Source: Vibrio marisflavi CECT 7928
GTDB lineage: Bacteria > Pseudomonadota > Gammaproteobacteria > Enterobacterales > Vibrionaceae
Length of the DNA: 64,000 nucleotides
Reading direction: 5' to 3'
Assembly (NCBI RefSeq): GCF_921294215.1
Contig: NZ_CAKLDM010000002.1
Location: 186,001 to 250,000 of the forward strand
Each line of letters starts with the position of its first letter. The stretch's first letter is position 1. The notes under the pieces are model-generated. The model was given only the letters and a program-made list of their open reading frames with translations. It did not search any database and was not told where the DNA came from. The translations under genes were made by a program, and so were the position numbers. Positions 48,113 to 56,965 of this stretch are shown here, one piece after another.

Positions 48113-48535
48113 ACCTAAACCTACCAACTGTTTTATCTAAAGTATGGGGTGGGTCAAAGTTGAAAAGCAAATAATTCTTGTTACTGAGCGTAAGATAACG
48201 GTTCTCAATCACTTTTTTTGTTACTTTACTCGGGCTGTCAGGGGGACAGTAGTTATGGAGAACTTTATGATCAATGCCGACCATCCTCCCTATTTGGGGG
48301 TGAAAACGGTATTGGGTAAGGAATAATCCGCGTCGGTAAGTGCCTACAGCTCCTACCATTTTCGCGGTAGAGAGCAAACCTCTCGTCTTGTTTACCTAAT
48401 ACTTAAGCAACGATTTCTACGATAAAACTTTAAGGAAATGAAGTTTTGTTCTACGTGCAAGTTCGTTGTACTTGGTGGTCATACCTAATCGGGCTTCACT
48501 TTATTCATGAGTGGGGGCCTTGTGGGAGATTTGTT
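48113..48535. other. 423-bp intergenic region with several hairpins, no recognised gene
   Basis: Between divergent ybaN and the unknown gene at 48536. It holds a small hairpin with loop AGGGG (CTGTC 48235-48239 with GACAG 48245-48249), a CCTCCC (48285-48290) and GGGGG (48296-48300) pair that could compete for it, a long imperfect hairpin (CCGCG near 48329 with CGCGG near 48363, inner GGTA with TACC), and an A/T stem at 48424-48447 with AAGGA in its loop. I recognise no known riboswitch class or sRNA. It could be a structured leader or an sRNA gene. Confidence 0.4.
48255..48326 (+). CDS. Possible 23-residue small ORF
   Basis: ATG at 48255 with GGGGGA 8 bases upstream, in the loop and 3' arm of a hairpin. 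The peptide begins MENFMINADHPPYLGVKT and ends VLGKE. No family is recognised and no membrane segment is predicted. The SD quality is the main support; chance occurrence is quite possible. Confidence 0.25.
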   Translation: MENFMINADHPPYLGVKTVLGKE

Positions 48536-48892
48536 ATGACGGTAGTGAACAATATATTAAACCAAGATCAATCCCGCTATTCTTCTGCGGAGATTGACGC
48601 TGCAAGAAACGCGTTTTATCGCCATGATCGCGACAAACAAGTGCATTTACTAACAGTGATGCCGATGGATGAAGCCATCGCAATTTTGCAAACTAGCCCT
48701 GCAAGTTTTTCTCGTTCTCTAATTGATGAGTTAAAAGATCAAGGGCACAATCACCATGCTCGGTACTATATCAATCAGCTTGGTTTGCACAAAAAAAGCG
48801 TATCACTTGATTGGCTTATTTCACCTATTGGCCTTGTGAGCATGACTGTAGTTGGTTTGATATCAGGCGTTTCAGCATACGTTGCTTGGTAA
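48536..48892 (+). CDS. Unrecognised small protein with C-terminal membrane segment
   Basis: A 118-residue protein I do not recognise. Residues 1 to about 85 are soluble, charged and histidine-rich (RHDRDKQVHLLTVMPMDEAIAILQ; DQGHNHHARYYINQLGL). The only clear hydrophobic segment is at the C-terminus (about 90-117, LISPIGLVSMTVVGLISGVSAYVAW), suggesting a tail-anchored topology with an N-terminal cytoplasmic domain. The frame opens at TTG 48446, but ATG 48536 follows GGGAGA with 7-base spacing. It is convergent with dacB and next to a structured intergenic region. No function is claimed. Confidence 0.75.
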   Translation: MTVVNNILNQDQSRYSSAEIDAARNAFYRHDRDKQVHLLTVMPMDEAIAILQTSPASFSRSLIDELKDQGHNHHARYYINQLGLHKKSVSLDWLISPIGLVSMTVVGLISGVSAYVAW

Positions 48893-48899
48893 TGCCAAT

Positions 48900-48940
48900 C
48901 TAAATTTACTTTAGGCCGTTCAGCCTAGCCTCAAATTTAG
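48900..48940. terminator. Nested hairpin between the unknown gene and dacB
   Basis: CTAAATTT (48900-48907) pairs with AAATTTAG (48933-48940), and AGGC / GCCT pair inside. It fills the gap between convergent genes, with no strong T-run. Confidence 0.45.
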
Positions 48941-48941
48941 T

Positions 48942-50399
48942 TTAAGGTTGGATTGCACGGCTTAGCTTTATCACTTCTTGGTAAAAAGCCTTCTCAAACT
49001 TTGTAATTGGCGGAGTAGTTTTCCTAGCCTTTTTGTCTTTGTTTACGAAATAATCTGCAACGTATTGAACAAACAAAGTCGTTGGTTTGCCCTGCTTATC
49101 CAACCCAAACCCAGCCATGTTGTAAGTACCATAAACGCTGCCGCTTTTAGCAATGATGTTACCTTTGATTGGCGCTTTGCGCATACTTTTTCGATATTGC
49201 AAAGTGCCTGATGTACCTGAGACAGGCATAATATCAATTAAGCCCAACTGTTTATCGTTTTGCCATATATAACGTAGAATGGCGCTCATATTGGCACGTG
49301 TCATTCTATCGTTACGAGATAGCCCGGAGCCGTCGACAATTCTGTCTCGCTTTAAATCAATCCCCGTATTGTCGCGAATAATGTTCTTAATTGCTGCCGT
49401 ACCATTATTGAAGCTACCCGGCTGCTTATAATATTTGGCACCAATCGCCTTCGTGAGCGTATCGGCAATTAGGTTATCGGATTCTTTTAGCATCACTTCG
49501 AGTAATTCAGGCAATGGTTTAGATTGATGAGAAGCTATCAGATCGCTTCGCTGAATGGCGGGCTTGCCCACTTTTATTTGTCCTTCTAGTCGAATACCTT
49601 GTTTATGCAGCAAGCTGTAAATCACTCTAGTGACATAGAGTTCAGGCTGCTGAACGGCAAATTTCAGTGGAATTGGATTTCTGCGTTTAACCACGCAACC
49701 TTTTAAGGTGTAGTGATTGTTAGCTGAGGTGAGAAGCTCTAATGCACAATGGGTTTCTTCTTGCTCATCTTTGCTTACTGCAACTACTTTGTTTGCGACA
49801 TGAATAGGAAGGTGCTCTGGTACATAGACCCGAGTTTTATCACTGTAAGGTGATGGACTTGGCGTCGAGATAGACGCTTGCACGCAGTTTTCATCTAAGT
49901 TGATTGCACTAGGAGGCGCGCTGTAACAAACACCTAAAATGTCCCATGGCCAACCAATGGCTCTTTCATAACCGTTAAATGCGGTGCCATTTAACCAAAT
50001 ATCGCCTTTGATGGTTTGAATGCCACCTTGTGCGATCTGCTTTACCATTGCTTTGAGATCATTGGTGGTTAGTGTTGGATCGCCTGAAAAGTTAAACACC
50101 AAATCGTTGCCGGATTTTATTAACGAGGTATGAAAGCGAAAGCTGTTTCCTAGCTCTAATTTTGCAGCTAAAGCGGTGATAAGTTTTAGAGTGCTCGCGG
50201 GCGGGAAAAAATCGTCGTTGCTACCGGACTGCATCAGCACTTTGCCGGTTTTCAAGTCTTGCACCACGAGTGTACTTCGTGCACCTTGAGGCAGACTTTC
50301 GCTAGGTAGATAAGCAGCACTGACTCCGCTAAAAAAAACAGCAAAAAAGAAAACAAGTAGTGAGATAGAAATACGAAGGTGCTGTAAATTCAAGGCCAT
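48942..50399 (-). CDS. dacB: D-alanyl-D-alanine carboxypeptidase/endopeptidase PBP4 (DacB)
   Basis: Periplasmic low-molecular-weight PBP trimming and opening peptidoglycan cross-links. It has 485 residues. A signal peptide runs to about residue 29 (SISLLVFFFAVFFSGVSAAYL). Active-site SxxK is S69-K72 in PPASTLKLITALAAK, the SxN motif is in KESDNLIADTLTKAIG, and the KSG triad is in IIAKSGSVYGTYN. The roughly 150-residue insertion between the first two motifs is typical of PBP4 (peptidase family S13). It is separated from the upstream porin by that gene's terminator, so it likely has its own promoter in 50400-50473. Confidence 0.95.
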   Translation of the reverse strand: MALNLQHLRISISLLVFFFAVFFSGVSAAYLPSESLPQGARSTLVVQDLKTGKVLMQSGSNDDFFPPASTLKLITALAAKLELGNSFRFHTSLIKSGNDLVFNFSGDPTLTTNDLKAMVKQIAQGGIQTIKGDIWLNGTAFNGYERAIGWPWDILGVCYSAPPSAINLDENCVQASISTPSPSPYSDKTRVYVPEHLPIHVANKVVAVSKDEQEETHCALELLTSANNHYTLKGCVVKRRNPIPLKFAVQQPELYVTRVIYSLLHKQGIRLEGQIKVGKPAIQRSDLIASHQSKPLPELLEVMLKESDNLIADTLTKAIGAKYYKQPGSFNNGTAAIKNIIRDNTGIDLKRDRIVDGSGLSRNDRMTRANMSAILRYIWQNDKQLGLIDIMPVSGTSGTLQYRKSMRKAPIKGNIIAKSGSVYGTYNMAGFGLDKQGKPTTLFVQYVADYFVNKDKKARKTTPPITKFEKAFYQEVIKLSRAIQP

Positions 50400-50473
50400 A
50401 GCAAAATCCGTTTAAAGAGCTAAGACTTTGAGTATAACCTCATTATTCGCCAATGATTGTCAAAATTGACCAT

Positions 50474-50500
50474 AAAAAAACGCCTGCAAGTGCAGGCGTT
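50474..50500 (-). terminator. Rho-independent terminator after the porin gene
   Basis: On the minus strand: AACGCCTGCA, a 2-base loop, TGCAGGCGTT, then a T-run (TTTTTTT), 27 bases past the porin stop. Strong structure. Confidence 0.92.
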
Positions 50501-50527
50501 AATATAGCATTTAGACAGTCGTCTAAA

Positions 50528-51613
50528 TTAGAAGTCGTAGCGCATACCAACCATAGCTTGGTCTTGAGCACCAGTTTTGTTTAGCGCTACACCATTAACT
50601 TGGTCGCCAGAATTCATCAGGTTGAAGTTATAACCAATATACGAACGGAAGTTTGGAGTAAAGTAGTAAGTTGCATCAACAGCAATTGCTTTTGCAGAAG
50701 TGTAGTCACCAGTCTTCTCGTTGCTGTAGTTTGTAGTAAATGCAGTCTTACCTAGAGTGTATGATGCTGCAATTTCGTATTCGCGGTAGTCTTGCTTACC
50801 AGAGAAGCTATAAGGGTTGCTAGTCTGGAATGCAGTGTAGTTGTCGAAATCAAGTTTACCATCAGTGTAACTAGCACCTACATAGAAGTTGCTGATAGTG
50901 TATCCAGCACCAGTCATGTATGTGTGAGAGCCGTTTTGGTTAGAGTAGCCCGTACCGATGCTCGCGCCAGTATCACCAATTGTATAGTTAACTGCTGCAG
51001 AAGTACCACGTTGGCCGTTACTAGTATTGTCAGTAGCATTAGTTGAAGTAGTATCGTCTGCAAAGCGGTAGTTAGCAATTGCAGAGAAGTTACCGTAAGA
51101 ACCTTGATAAGTAGCAGTGTTGTCAGAGCGGTTAGCTACACCTAGTACTTTATAGTTACCACCGAACGTCTGCATGATGTCAGTATAGCCGTCCATAAAG
51201 GTTTCGAATGCGCCATCATCTTTACCGTAAACAACTTGACCAAAATCACCGCCGATACCAGCATATTGATATCGAGTAGTAAGACTGTTGGAATTAGAGT
51301 CAACATTACCGTTATCATCGGTAGTAAACTCACCTTGCCAGTAACCAACACCGTATAGGTTGTTATCAGCATTGATAGTGGAAATGCCACCAAAGCCTAA
51401 ACGAACTCGTGAAGCATCTGAAACTTTGCCACCTTGTTCTTGAGCTCGAGCTTCCACACGACCATTCATGATAATGTCGTTACCGTTAGCTGAGTAAAGA
51501 GAAGTACCAGCTAGGTTACCGTCGTTTGCTTGAGCTGTAGCTAGAGTGTCAGCGTTTGCACCAAATGCTAGAGTTGCAGCAGATACCGCAAGAGCAATCA
51601 GAGTCTTTTTCAT
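50528..51613 (-). CDS. ompU: OmpU-type trimeric general porin
   Basis: Outer-membrane 16-strand beta-barrel porin, 361 residues. The signal peptide is MKKTLIALAVSAATLAFGANA (21 residues). The mature protein has alternating beta-strand pattern, Asp/Asn/Gly/Thr-rich loops and the C-terminal aromatic signature MVGMRYDF that directs barrel assembly. The frame opens 27 bases earlier, but ATG 51613 gives the canonical signal peptide with AGGA upstream. Neighbouring greA matches V. cholerae ompU. In V. cholerae this porin is ToxR-activated; the AT-rich DNA upstream fits that idea but shows no certain ToxR site. Codon use is highly biased, in line with abundance. Confidence 0.92.
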   Translation of the reverse strand: MKKTLIALAVSAATLAFGANADTLATAQANDGNLAGTSLYSANGNDIIMNGRVEARAQEQGGKVSDASRVRLGFGGISTINADNNLYGVGYWQGEFTTDDNGNVDSNSNSLTTRYQYAGIGGDFGQVVYGKDDGAFETFMDGYTDIMQTFGGNYKVLGVANRSDNTATYQGSYGNFSAIANYRFADDTTSTNATDNTSNGQRGTSAAVNYTIGDTGASIGTGYSNQNGSHTYMTGAGYTISNFYVGASYTDGKLDFDNYTAFQTSNPYSFSGKQDYREYEIAASYTLGKTAFTTNYSNEKTGDYTSAKAIAVDATYYFTPNFRSYIGYNFNLMNSGDQVNGVALNKTGAQDQAMVGMRYDF

Positions 51614-52226
51614 CTTATTAAATCCTAATTTATTGTTCATACAATAGATAATTTTTTTATTTATATGAGCACTATCGATTCAAGCTGATATATCAACTGG
51701 AGTGTCAATTGAGTCTCTAACTTGAGCTCCAAATGAGTTCGATGTTCTCTGGGTATTGCTCCAAACCAGCAGGCGCTGCAGAAAAAATTGTGCGCAGCAT
51801 CAAAGCCAATTAGTGCAATGACTGCCGATGTTTTACCGTTAAAGTTCCTTACCCAGTTAGTAAAATGATATAAATCACCAGTGAGTGCTAATTTTACTTC
51901 GTAGTAAAAAAACATCAAAGTGTTGATTTTAAATAACTTAAATTTAATTTTGTGATCGATGTTAAACTTTAATTTCTTTATCTTTTTTTATTTTGAACAG
52001 TATTTTTTACAATTAAAAACAGTGTTTTTTATGTTGTAATTGTTTGAAATTCATCCGTTCGTGGCCATGAAACAATGTGTTAGAAAAGCTTGCCAGAAGA
52101 GGGGAGCACAGATAATACGTGCATCAAGATTTAAGGCAGATTTATGAAGCAAGATTTGTCGGGATTTAAGATGATTTAGTATGAAAGTTTGTTTACACTA
52201 AGATAAAACGAGATCAACTTAATACT
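51614..52226. promoter_or_regulatory. AT-rich divergent control region of the porin and greA
   Basis: About 610 bp with no credible gene. The stretch 51900-52060 is very AT-rich with A/T tracts, a TGTGATCGATG half-site resembling a CRP site (51951-51961), and direct repeats at 51996-52031. It is a likely binding region for global regulators (ToxR, CRP, H-NS) controlling the porin. Short ORFs here lack SD and codon bias. Confidence 0.5.
51996..52031. repeat. Direct repeat in the porin upstream region
   Basis: AACAGTATTTTTTA (51996-52009) and AACAGTGTTTTTTA (52018-52031) are 13/14 identical with a 22-bp period, about two helical turns. The phased spacing suggests a regulator binding in tandem on one face; which one is unknown. 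Confidence 0.55.
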
Positions 52227-52258
52227 ACCTAACCGATGCGGTTGGGTAGGTTTTTTTT
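52227..52258 (+). terminator. Attenuator-like terminator in the greA leader
   Basis: ACCT and AACC pair with GGTT and AGGT around a GATGC loop, with a 4-base bulge on the 3' side, followed by eight T. It ends 32 bases before the greA ATG and no gene on this strand precedes it nearby. It is like the leader terminator that yields GraL RNAs in E. coli. Confidence 0.65.
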
Positions 52259-52290
52259 GTCCAAAGTTCGCTTTGGCGTAGAGGTATGAA

Positions 52291-52764
52291 ATGGAAAAAG
52301 TTCCAATGACAGTACGCGGTGAACAATTACTGCGTGAAGAATTAGATAAACTACTAAAACAACGCCCGCTGATTTCTAATGCGATTGCAGAAGCTCGTGA
52401 GTTAGGCGACTTAAAAGAAAACGCTGAATACCACGCTGCAAGAGAAGAGCAGGGGATCTGTGAAGCGCAAATTCGCGACATCGAGTATAAGCTTTCTGTT
52501 GCTCAAGTTATCGACGTATCGAAAATGGATAACTCAGGCAAAGTGATTTTTGGTTCAACAGTGACTTTGATTGACGTCGATACTGACGAAGAAAAAACGT
52601 ATCAAATCGTGGGTGACGATGAAGCTGATATCAAAGCGCAGCGCATTTCTGTGAGCTCGCCAATTGCTCGCGGCCTGATTGGTAAGATGGAAGGTGACGA
52701 AGTCATCATTTCTACTCCAGGTGGCGACAAAGATTTTGAAATCGACAAAGTTGAATATATCTAA
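52291..52764 (+). CDS. greA: Transcription elongation factor GreA
   Basis: Enters the RNA polymerase secondary channel and stimulates cleavage of backtracked RNA. It has 157 residues. The N-terminal coiled coil ([21 protein letters not shown] to [16 protein letters not shown]) has the tip acidic residues in [17 protein letters not shown]. The C-terminal FKBP-like domain includes [16 protein letters not shown] and [16 protein letters not shown]. The ATG follows GAGGTATGAA. The leader terminator upstream suggests attenuation. It is convergent with yhbY via a perfect palindromic terminator. Confidence 0.97.
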   Translation: MEKVPMTVRGEQLLREELDKLLKQRPLISNAIAEARELGDLKENAEYHAAREEQGICEAQIRDIEYKLSVAQVIDVSKMDNSGKVIFGSTVTLIDVDTDEEKTYQIVGDDEADIKAQRISVSSPIARGLIGKMEGDEVIISTPGGDKDFEIDKVEYI

Positions 52765-52806
52765 TCGCTTACTTGATTAGAGAAATAGTCATATTTTGTT
52801 ACTAAA

Positions 52807-52836
52807 TGAAAAAGGTCGCTTAAGCGACCTTTTTCA
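52807..52836. terminator. Bidirectional terminator between greA and yhbY
   Basis: A perfect 30-bp palindrome TGAAAAAGGTCGCTT / AAGCGACCTTTTTCA with A- and T-rich ends on both sides, between convergent genes. Confidence 0.92.
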
Positions 52837-52853
52837 TCATTAAGAGCAATGTA

Positions 52854-53150
52854 TTATTTGCGCGGCAGCTCAATTTTCTTTTGCTCTGATTGGCGATACA
52901 ACACCAACACTTTACCGATGGTTTGTACTTTCTCAGCCTTAGTTTCGCGAACGATAGCTTCGATAATCAATTGTTTTGTCTCACGATCTTCTGAGGCAAC
53001 TTTAATCTTGATTAGTTCATGGTGATCAAGAGCGATTTCGATTTCTGCTAGTACCGCTTCTGTTAGCCCGTTAGCGCCCATCAGTACAACTGGTTTCAAG
53101 TTGTGCGCTAGGCCTTTTAGGTGCTGCTTTTGTTTGGTGCTTAGATTCAT
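52854..53150 (-). CDS. yhbY: Ribosome assembly RNA-binding protein YhbY (CRM domain)
   Basis: Small CRM-domain protein associated with pre-50S ribosomal particles, 98 residues. The start MNLSTKQKQHLKGLAHNLKPVVLMGANGLTEAVLAEIEIALDHHELIKIKV (read in parts) contains the family GxxG-like loop MGANG and the AEIEIALDHHELIK helix. It ends with a basic tail. It is divergent from rlmE, exactly as in enterobacteria (yhbY opposite rlmE-ftsH), with a 103-bp shared control region. Confidence 0.95.
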   Translation of the reverse strand: MNLSTKQKQHLKGLAHNLKPVVLMGANGLTEAVLAEIEIALDHHELIKIKVASEDRETKQLIIEAIVRETKAEKVQTIGKVLVLYRQSEQKKIELPRK

Positions 53151-53253
53151 TTTGCGGCCAATTATTTTTTACTATTAGGGTTGAAAAGCGCTATTTTAAC
53201 GCCATCTATCAACGAAGACTATATTTTCATTTGGACAGAGGCATTAAAACCGA

Positions 53254-53883
53254 ATGAGTAAACAAAAACATTCTGCAAGTTCAGGCCGTTGGCTGAAAGA
53301 ACATTTTGATGATAAGTACGTCAACGAGGCGAAAAAGAAAGGTTATCGTTCTCGAGCGATATTTAAGATCGAAGAAATTCAGAATAAAGACAAGTTGCTC
53401 AAGCCGGGAATGACGGTCGTCGATTTAGGCGCTGCTCCAGGTGGTTGGTCTCAATATGCGGCCAATATAGTTGGTGATGAAGGGCAAGTGATTGCCTGTG
53501 ATATTTTGCCAATGGATTCCATCGCTGGGGTTGCGTTTTTGCAAGGTGACTTCCGTGAAGACTCAGTGCTTGAAGCATTATTAGAAAGAATTCAACCAGA
53601 TATGGTTGATATTGTGATGTCGGACATGGCTCCGAACATGGCTGGCAATTTATCAGTCGATCAACCGCGCGCTATGTATTTGGTTGAGCTAGCATTAGAT
53701 ATGTGTCGACAAGTTCTTGCACCTAATGGTAGTTTTGTTGTTAAGGTTTTCCAAGGGGAAGGCTTCGACCAATACGTGCAAGAAGTGCGCGATATGTTTA
53801 GAACGGTGAAAATCAGGAAGCCTGACTCTTCAAGGGCTCGCTCCCGAGAAGTTTACATTGTAGCGACTGGTTACAAAGGCTAA
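53254..53883 (+). CDS. rlmE: 23S rRNA (uridine2552-2'-O)-methyltransferase RlmE (RrmJ/FtsJ)
   Basis: Methylates U2552 in the A-loop of 23S rRNA, a late 50S assembly step; heat-shock linked in E. coli. It has 209 residues. N-terminal [27 protein letters not shown] includes the catalytic-tetrad lysine, followed by the SAM motif [25 protein letters not shown] (catalytic Asp) and [14 protein letters not shown] (Lys). It lies 99 bases upstream of ftsH on the same strand, the conserved rlmE-ftsH operon. Confidence 0.97.
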   Translation: MSKQKHSASSGRWLKEHFDDKYVNEAKKKGYRSRAIFKIEEIQNKDKLLKPGMTVVDLGAAPGGWSQYAANIVGDEGQVIACDILPMDSIAGVAFLQGDFREDSVLEALLERIQPDMVDIVMSDMAPNMAGNLSVDQPRAMYLVELALDMCRQVLAPNGSFVVKVFQGEGFDQYVQEVRDMFRTVKIRKPDSSRARSREVYIVATGYKG

Positions 53884-53982
53884 CGGTTTAACCTCTAAAT
53901 GTTAAATTTTATAGTATAGCTACAGCGTAGAAACTGTAGTACCCTACCTTTAATTACAATTAGTTATCGAGAGGCTGACACC

Positions 53983-55959
53983 TTGAGTGACATGGCAAAA
54001 AATTTAATTCTGTGGCTTGTTATTGCTGTAGTTTTGATGTCGGTGTTCCAAAGCTTTGGACCTGGCAGCAACGATGGAAAGACGGTTGACTACACCACAT
54101 TTGTACACGAAGTTGGCCAAGGCCAGATACAAGAAGCAACATTCAAAGGTGAACAGATCTCATTCACTCGCAATGGCGTGAGTGGCAAATATGTCACATA
54201 TATGCCTGTTTATGATAATAAAATCCTTGATGATTTAATTAATCAAAACGTGAAAGTGAAGGGCACTCCTCCTGAAGAGCAAAGCTTACTCAGCACTATC
54301 TTTATCTCTTGGTTCCCAATGATCTTACTGATTGGTGTATGGATTTTCTTCATGCGTCAAATGCAAGGCGGTGGCGGTAAAGGCGCTATGTCTTTTGGTA
54401 AGAGTAAAGCTCGTATGATGAGCGAAGAGCAAATCAAAACTACTTTTGCGGACGTTGCTGGTTGTGACGAAGCAAAAGAAGACGTGAAAGAGCTGGTTGA
54501 CTATCTGCGTGATCCAAGCCGATTCCAAAAACTGGGTGGTAAGATTCCAACTGGTGTTTTGATGGTTGGTCCTCCGGGTACAGGTAAAACGCTACTTGCA
54601 AAAGCAATTGCAGGTGAAGCGAAAGTTCCATTCTTTACAATTTCAGGTTCAGATTTCGTAGAAATGTTCGTGGGTGTTGGTGCATCACGTGTCCGTGATA
54701 TGTTCGAACAAGCGAAGAAAGCTGCACCTTGTATTATCTTCATTGATGAGATTGATGCTGTAGGTCGTCAACGTGGCGCAGGTGTTGGTGGTGGTCACGA
54801 TGAACGTGAGCAAACATTGAACCAAATGCTGGTTGAAATGGATGGCTTTGAAGGTAACGAAGGTATTATCGTTATCGCTGCAACTAACCGTCCAGACGTT
54901 CTTGACCCTGCATTACTACGTCCGGGTCGTTTCGACCGCCAAGTTGTGGTTGGATTGCCTGATGTTCGTGGTCGTGAGCAAATTCTTAAAGTTCACATGC
55001 GCAAAGTCCCTCTTGCTGGAGATGTTGAGCCTTCGCTAATAGCACGTGGTACTCCAGGGTTCTCTGGTGCAGATCTTGCCAACCTTGTTAACGAAGCGGC
55101 ACTATTTGCTGCACGTGGCAACAAACGCAATGTATCTATGGTTGAGTTTGAACTTGCGAAAGACAAAATCATGATGGGTGCAGAGCGCCGTTCAATGGTT
55201 ATGTCTGAAGAAACGAAAGAGTCGACAGCCTATCACGAAGCTGGCCACGCAATTGTTGGTCGTTTAGTACCAGAGCATGATCCGGTTTATAAAGTCTCTA
55301 TCATTCCACGTGGTCGTGCACTAGGTGTCACCATGTACCTGCCAGAGCAAGACCGCGTAAGTATGTCTCGTCAGCATCTTGAGTCGATGATTTCGAGCCT
55401 TTACGGCGGCCGTCTAGCGGAAGAGATCATTTACGGTAAAGATAAAGTGTCGACAGGTGCATCTAACGATATCGAACGAGCAACTGATATCGCGCGCAAG
55501 ATGGTTACACAATGGGGCTTCTCAGAAAAACTTGGTCCTCTTCTTTACGCTGAAGAAGAAGGCGAAGTATTCTTAGGCCGCAGTGTAACGCAAACTAAGC
55601 ATATGTCTGATGACACGGCCAAGCTTATTGACGATGAGGTTCGTACTCTTATCGATCGCAACTACGACCGTGCGAAGCAAATTCTCGAAGACAATATGGA
55701 TATCATGCATGCTATGAAAGATGCACTGATGAAGTATGAAACTATCGATGCAGGTCAAATTGATGATTTGATGGATCGCAAAGATGACATCCGTGAGCCA
55801 GCTGGCTGGGGTGACCAAGCGAATAAATCTGACGACAATAAGCCAGAAGATAAAAAGCCGGCTGCTGAAGAAAAGCCAGCCGCGGAGTCTTCTGAAAAAC
55901 CTGTCGAAACCTCTGAAGCCGCGCCAAGCGAGCCAGTGGATAAAAAAGACAGCGAATAA
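53983..55959 (+). CDS. ftsH: ATP-dependent zinc metalloprotease FtsH
   Basis: Hexameric inner-membrane AAA protease degrading membrane proteins and regulators such as LpxC and sigma-32. It has 658 residues. Two transmembrane segments (about 7-23 and 103-122) flank a periplasmic domain. AAA Walker A is GPPGTGKT at 196-203, Walker B is [11 protein letters not shown] near 251-261, and the protease zinc motif is HEAGH at 418-422. The C-terminal tail is rich in Lys, Glu, Pro and Ala and likely disordered. The start is TTG 53983, with GAGG 8 bases upstream; an in-frame ATG at 53992 is the E. coli-like start. An intrinsic terminator follows. Confidence 0.97.
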   Translation: MSDMAKNLILWLVIAVVLMSVFQSFGPGSNDGKTVDYTTFVHEVGQGQIQEATFKGEQISFTRNGVSGKYVTYMPVYDNKILDDLINQNVKVKGTPPEEQSLLSTIFISWFPMILLIGVWIFFMRQMQGGGGKGAMSFGKSKARMMSEEQIKTTFADVAGCDEAKEDVKELVDYLRDPSRFQKLGGKIPTGVLMVGPPGTGKTLLAKAIAGEAKVPFFTISGSDFVEMFVGVGASRVRDMFEQAKKAAPCIIFIDEIDAVGRQRGAGVGGGHDEREQTLNQMLVEMDGFEGNEGIIVIAATNRPDVLDPALLRPGRFDRQVVVGLPDVRGREQILKVHMRKVPLAGDVEPSLIARGTPGFSGADLANLVNEAALFAARGNKRNVSMVEFELAKDKIMMGAERRSMVMSEETKESTAYHEAGHAIVGRLVPEHDPVYKVSIIPRGRALGVTMYLPEQDRVSMSRQHLESMISSLYGGRLAEEIIYGKDKVSTGASNDIERATDIARKMVTQWGFSEKLGPLLYAEEEGEVFLGRSVTQTKHMSDDTAKLIDDEVRTLIDRNYDRAKQILEDNMDIMHAMKDALMKYETIDAGQIDDLMDRKDDIREPAGWGDQANKSDDNKPEDKKPAAEEKPAAESSEKPVETSEAAPSEPVDKKDSE

Positions 55960-55975
55960 TAGCTTTCAATAAACT

Positions 55976-56004
55976 AAAGCCTCGAGTTTCTCTCGGGGCT
56001 TTTT
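55976..56004 (+). terminator. Rho-independent terminator after ftsH
   Basis: AAGCCTCGAG / CTCGGGGCTT (one G-T pair) with a 5-base loop, followed by TTTG and T-rich DNA, 16 bases past the ftsH stop. It may partly separate ftsH from folP. Confidence 0.85.
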
Positions 56005-56064
56005 GCTCTTTATTATCCAGAGTTAATTTTAAATCTCTCTATCAGGGATGAAACTGGTATCTAG

Positions 56065-56895
56065 ATGATTATTAAAAGTAAAAATAAGCAGTTGGACTTA
56101 AGTCGCCCACAAGTGATGGGCATATTGAACGTGACACCGGACTCTTTTTCCGACGGTGGCCAATTTAACACTCTCGCTCGAGCGCTTGATCAAGCTGACA
56201 AAATGATTGCTGCAGGTGCCAGCATTATTGATATCGGAGGGGAATCAACACGCCCCGGAGCGCCAGATGTCGAACTTGAAAATGAGCTTGAGCGTGTTAT
56301 TCCGATTATTAGTGCAATACGCGAAAAGCACGATGTATGGATTTCAATTGATACCAGTAAAGCAGAAGTCATGAAGCAGGCTGTTGAAGCCGGTGCTGAT
56401 CTTATTAACGATGTTCGTGCTTTGCGAGAGCCAGGTGCTTTACAGGTTGCTGCTGACGCAGATGTGCCAATTTGCTTAATGCATATGCAAGGACAGCCAA
56501 GAACTATGCAAGCGAATCCTTCGTATCAAGATGTAGTTGAAGAAATCAAAGCTTTCTTAGACGAGCGAATTGAAGCCTGTAAGTCGGTGGGTATCAGTCG
56601 TGATAAATTAATTTTGGATCCAGGCTTTGGCTTTGGTAAAACCATCCCACACAACTATCATCTTTTAGCACACTTAGAGCAATTGCACAGTTTGGAGCTT
56701 CCCCTATTGGTTGGAATGTCCCGCAAGTCTATGATCTTTAAGTTGCTTGAAAAGTCACCTTCAGAAATTCTTGGGGCGAGCATTGCTTGTGCAACTATCG
56801 CGGCCATGAAAGGTGCACAGATAATACGCGTTCATGACGTGCAAGAAACAATTGATGCAATGAAAATTGTTAGCATCACTCATCAGAATTTATAA
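56065..56895 (+). CDS. folP: Dihydropteroate synthase FolP
   Basis: Condenses the pterin pyrophosphate made by FolK with p-aminobenzoate; the target of sulfonamides. It has 276 residues. TIM-barrel motifs are MGILNVTPDSFSDGG, GASIIDIGGESTRPGA, ISIDTSKAEVM, LINDVRAL, MHMQGQPRTM, DPGFGFGKT and VGMSRKSMI (phosphate- and sulfonamide-binding SRK), ending with RVHDV. It lies 105 bases after ftsH and 70 before glmM, the conserved ftsH-folP-glmM order. Confidence 0.97.
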   Translation: MIIKSKNKQLDLSRPQVMGILNVTPDSFSDGGQFNTLARALDQADKMIAAGASIIDIGGESTRPGAPDVELENELERVIPIISAIREKHDVWISIDTSKAEVMKQAVEAGADLINDVRALREPGALQVAADADVPICLMHMQGQPRTMQANPSYQDVVEEIKAFLDERIEACKSVGISRDKLILDPGFGFGKTIPHNYHLLAHLEQLHSLELPLLVGMSRKSMIFKLLEKSPSEILGASIACATIAAMKGAQIIRVHDVQETIDAMKIVSITHQNL

Positions 56896-56965
56896 AGTTT
56901 GTTTGATGCAAAAGCAGATAAACAGAAACAAGATAGACATTAGAAGTTATAAATAGGAATGTCCC

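Noticed and set aside
48099..48377. 92-residue minus-strand open frame upstream of ybaN
   Set aside because: No SD and no recognised motifs. It overlaps the ybaN start and the structured region.
51661..51918. 85-residue minus-strand open frame upstream of the porin
   Set aside because: Lies in AT-rich control DNA, with no SD and no family; more likely regulatory sequence.
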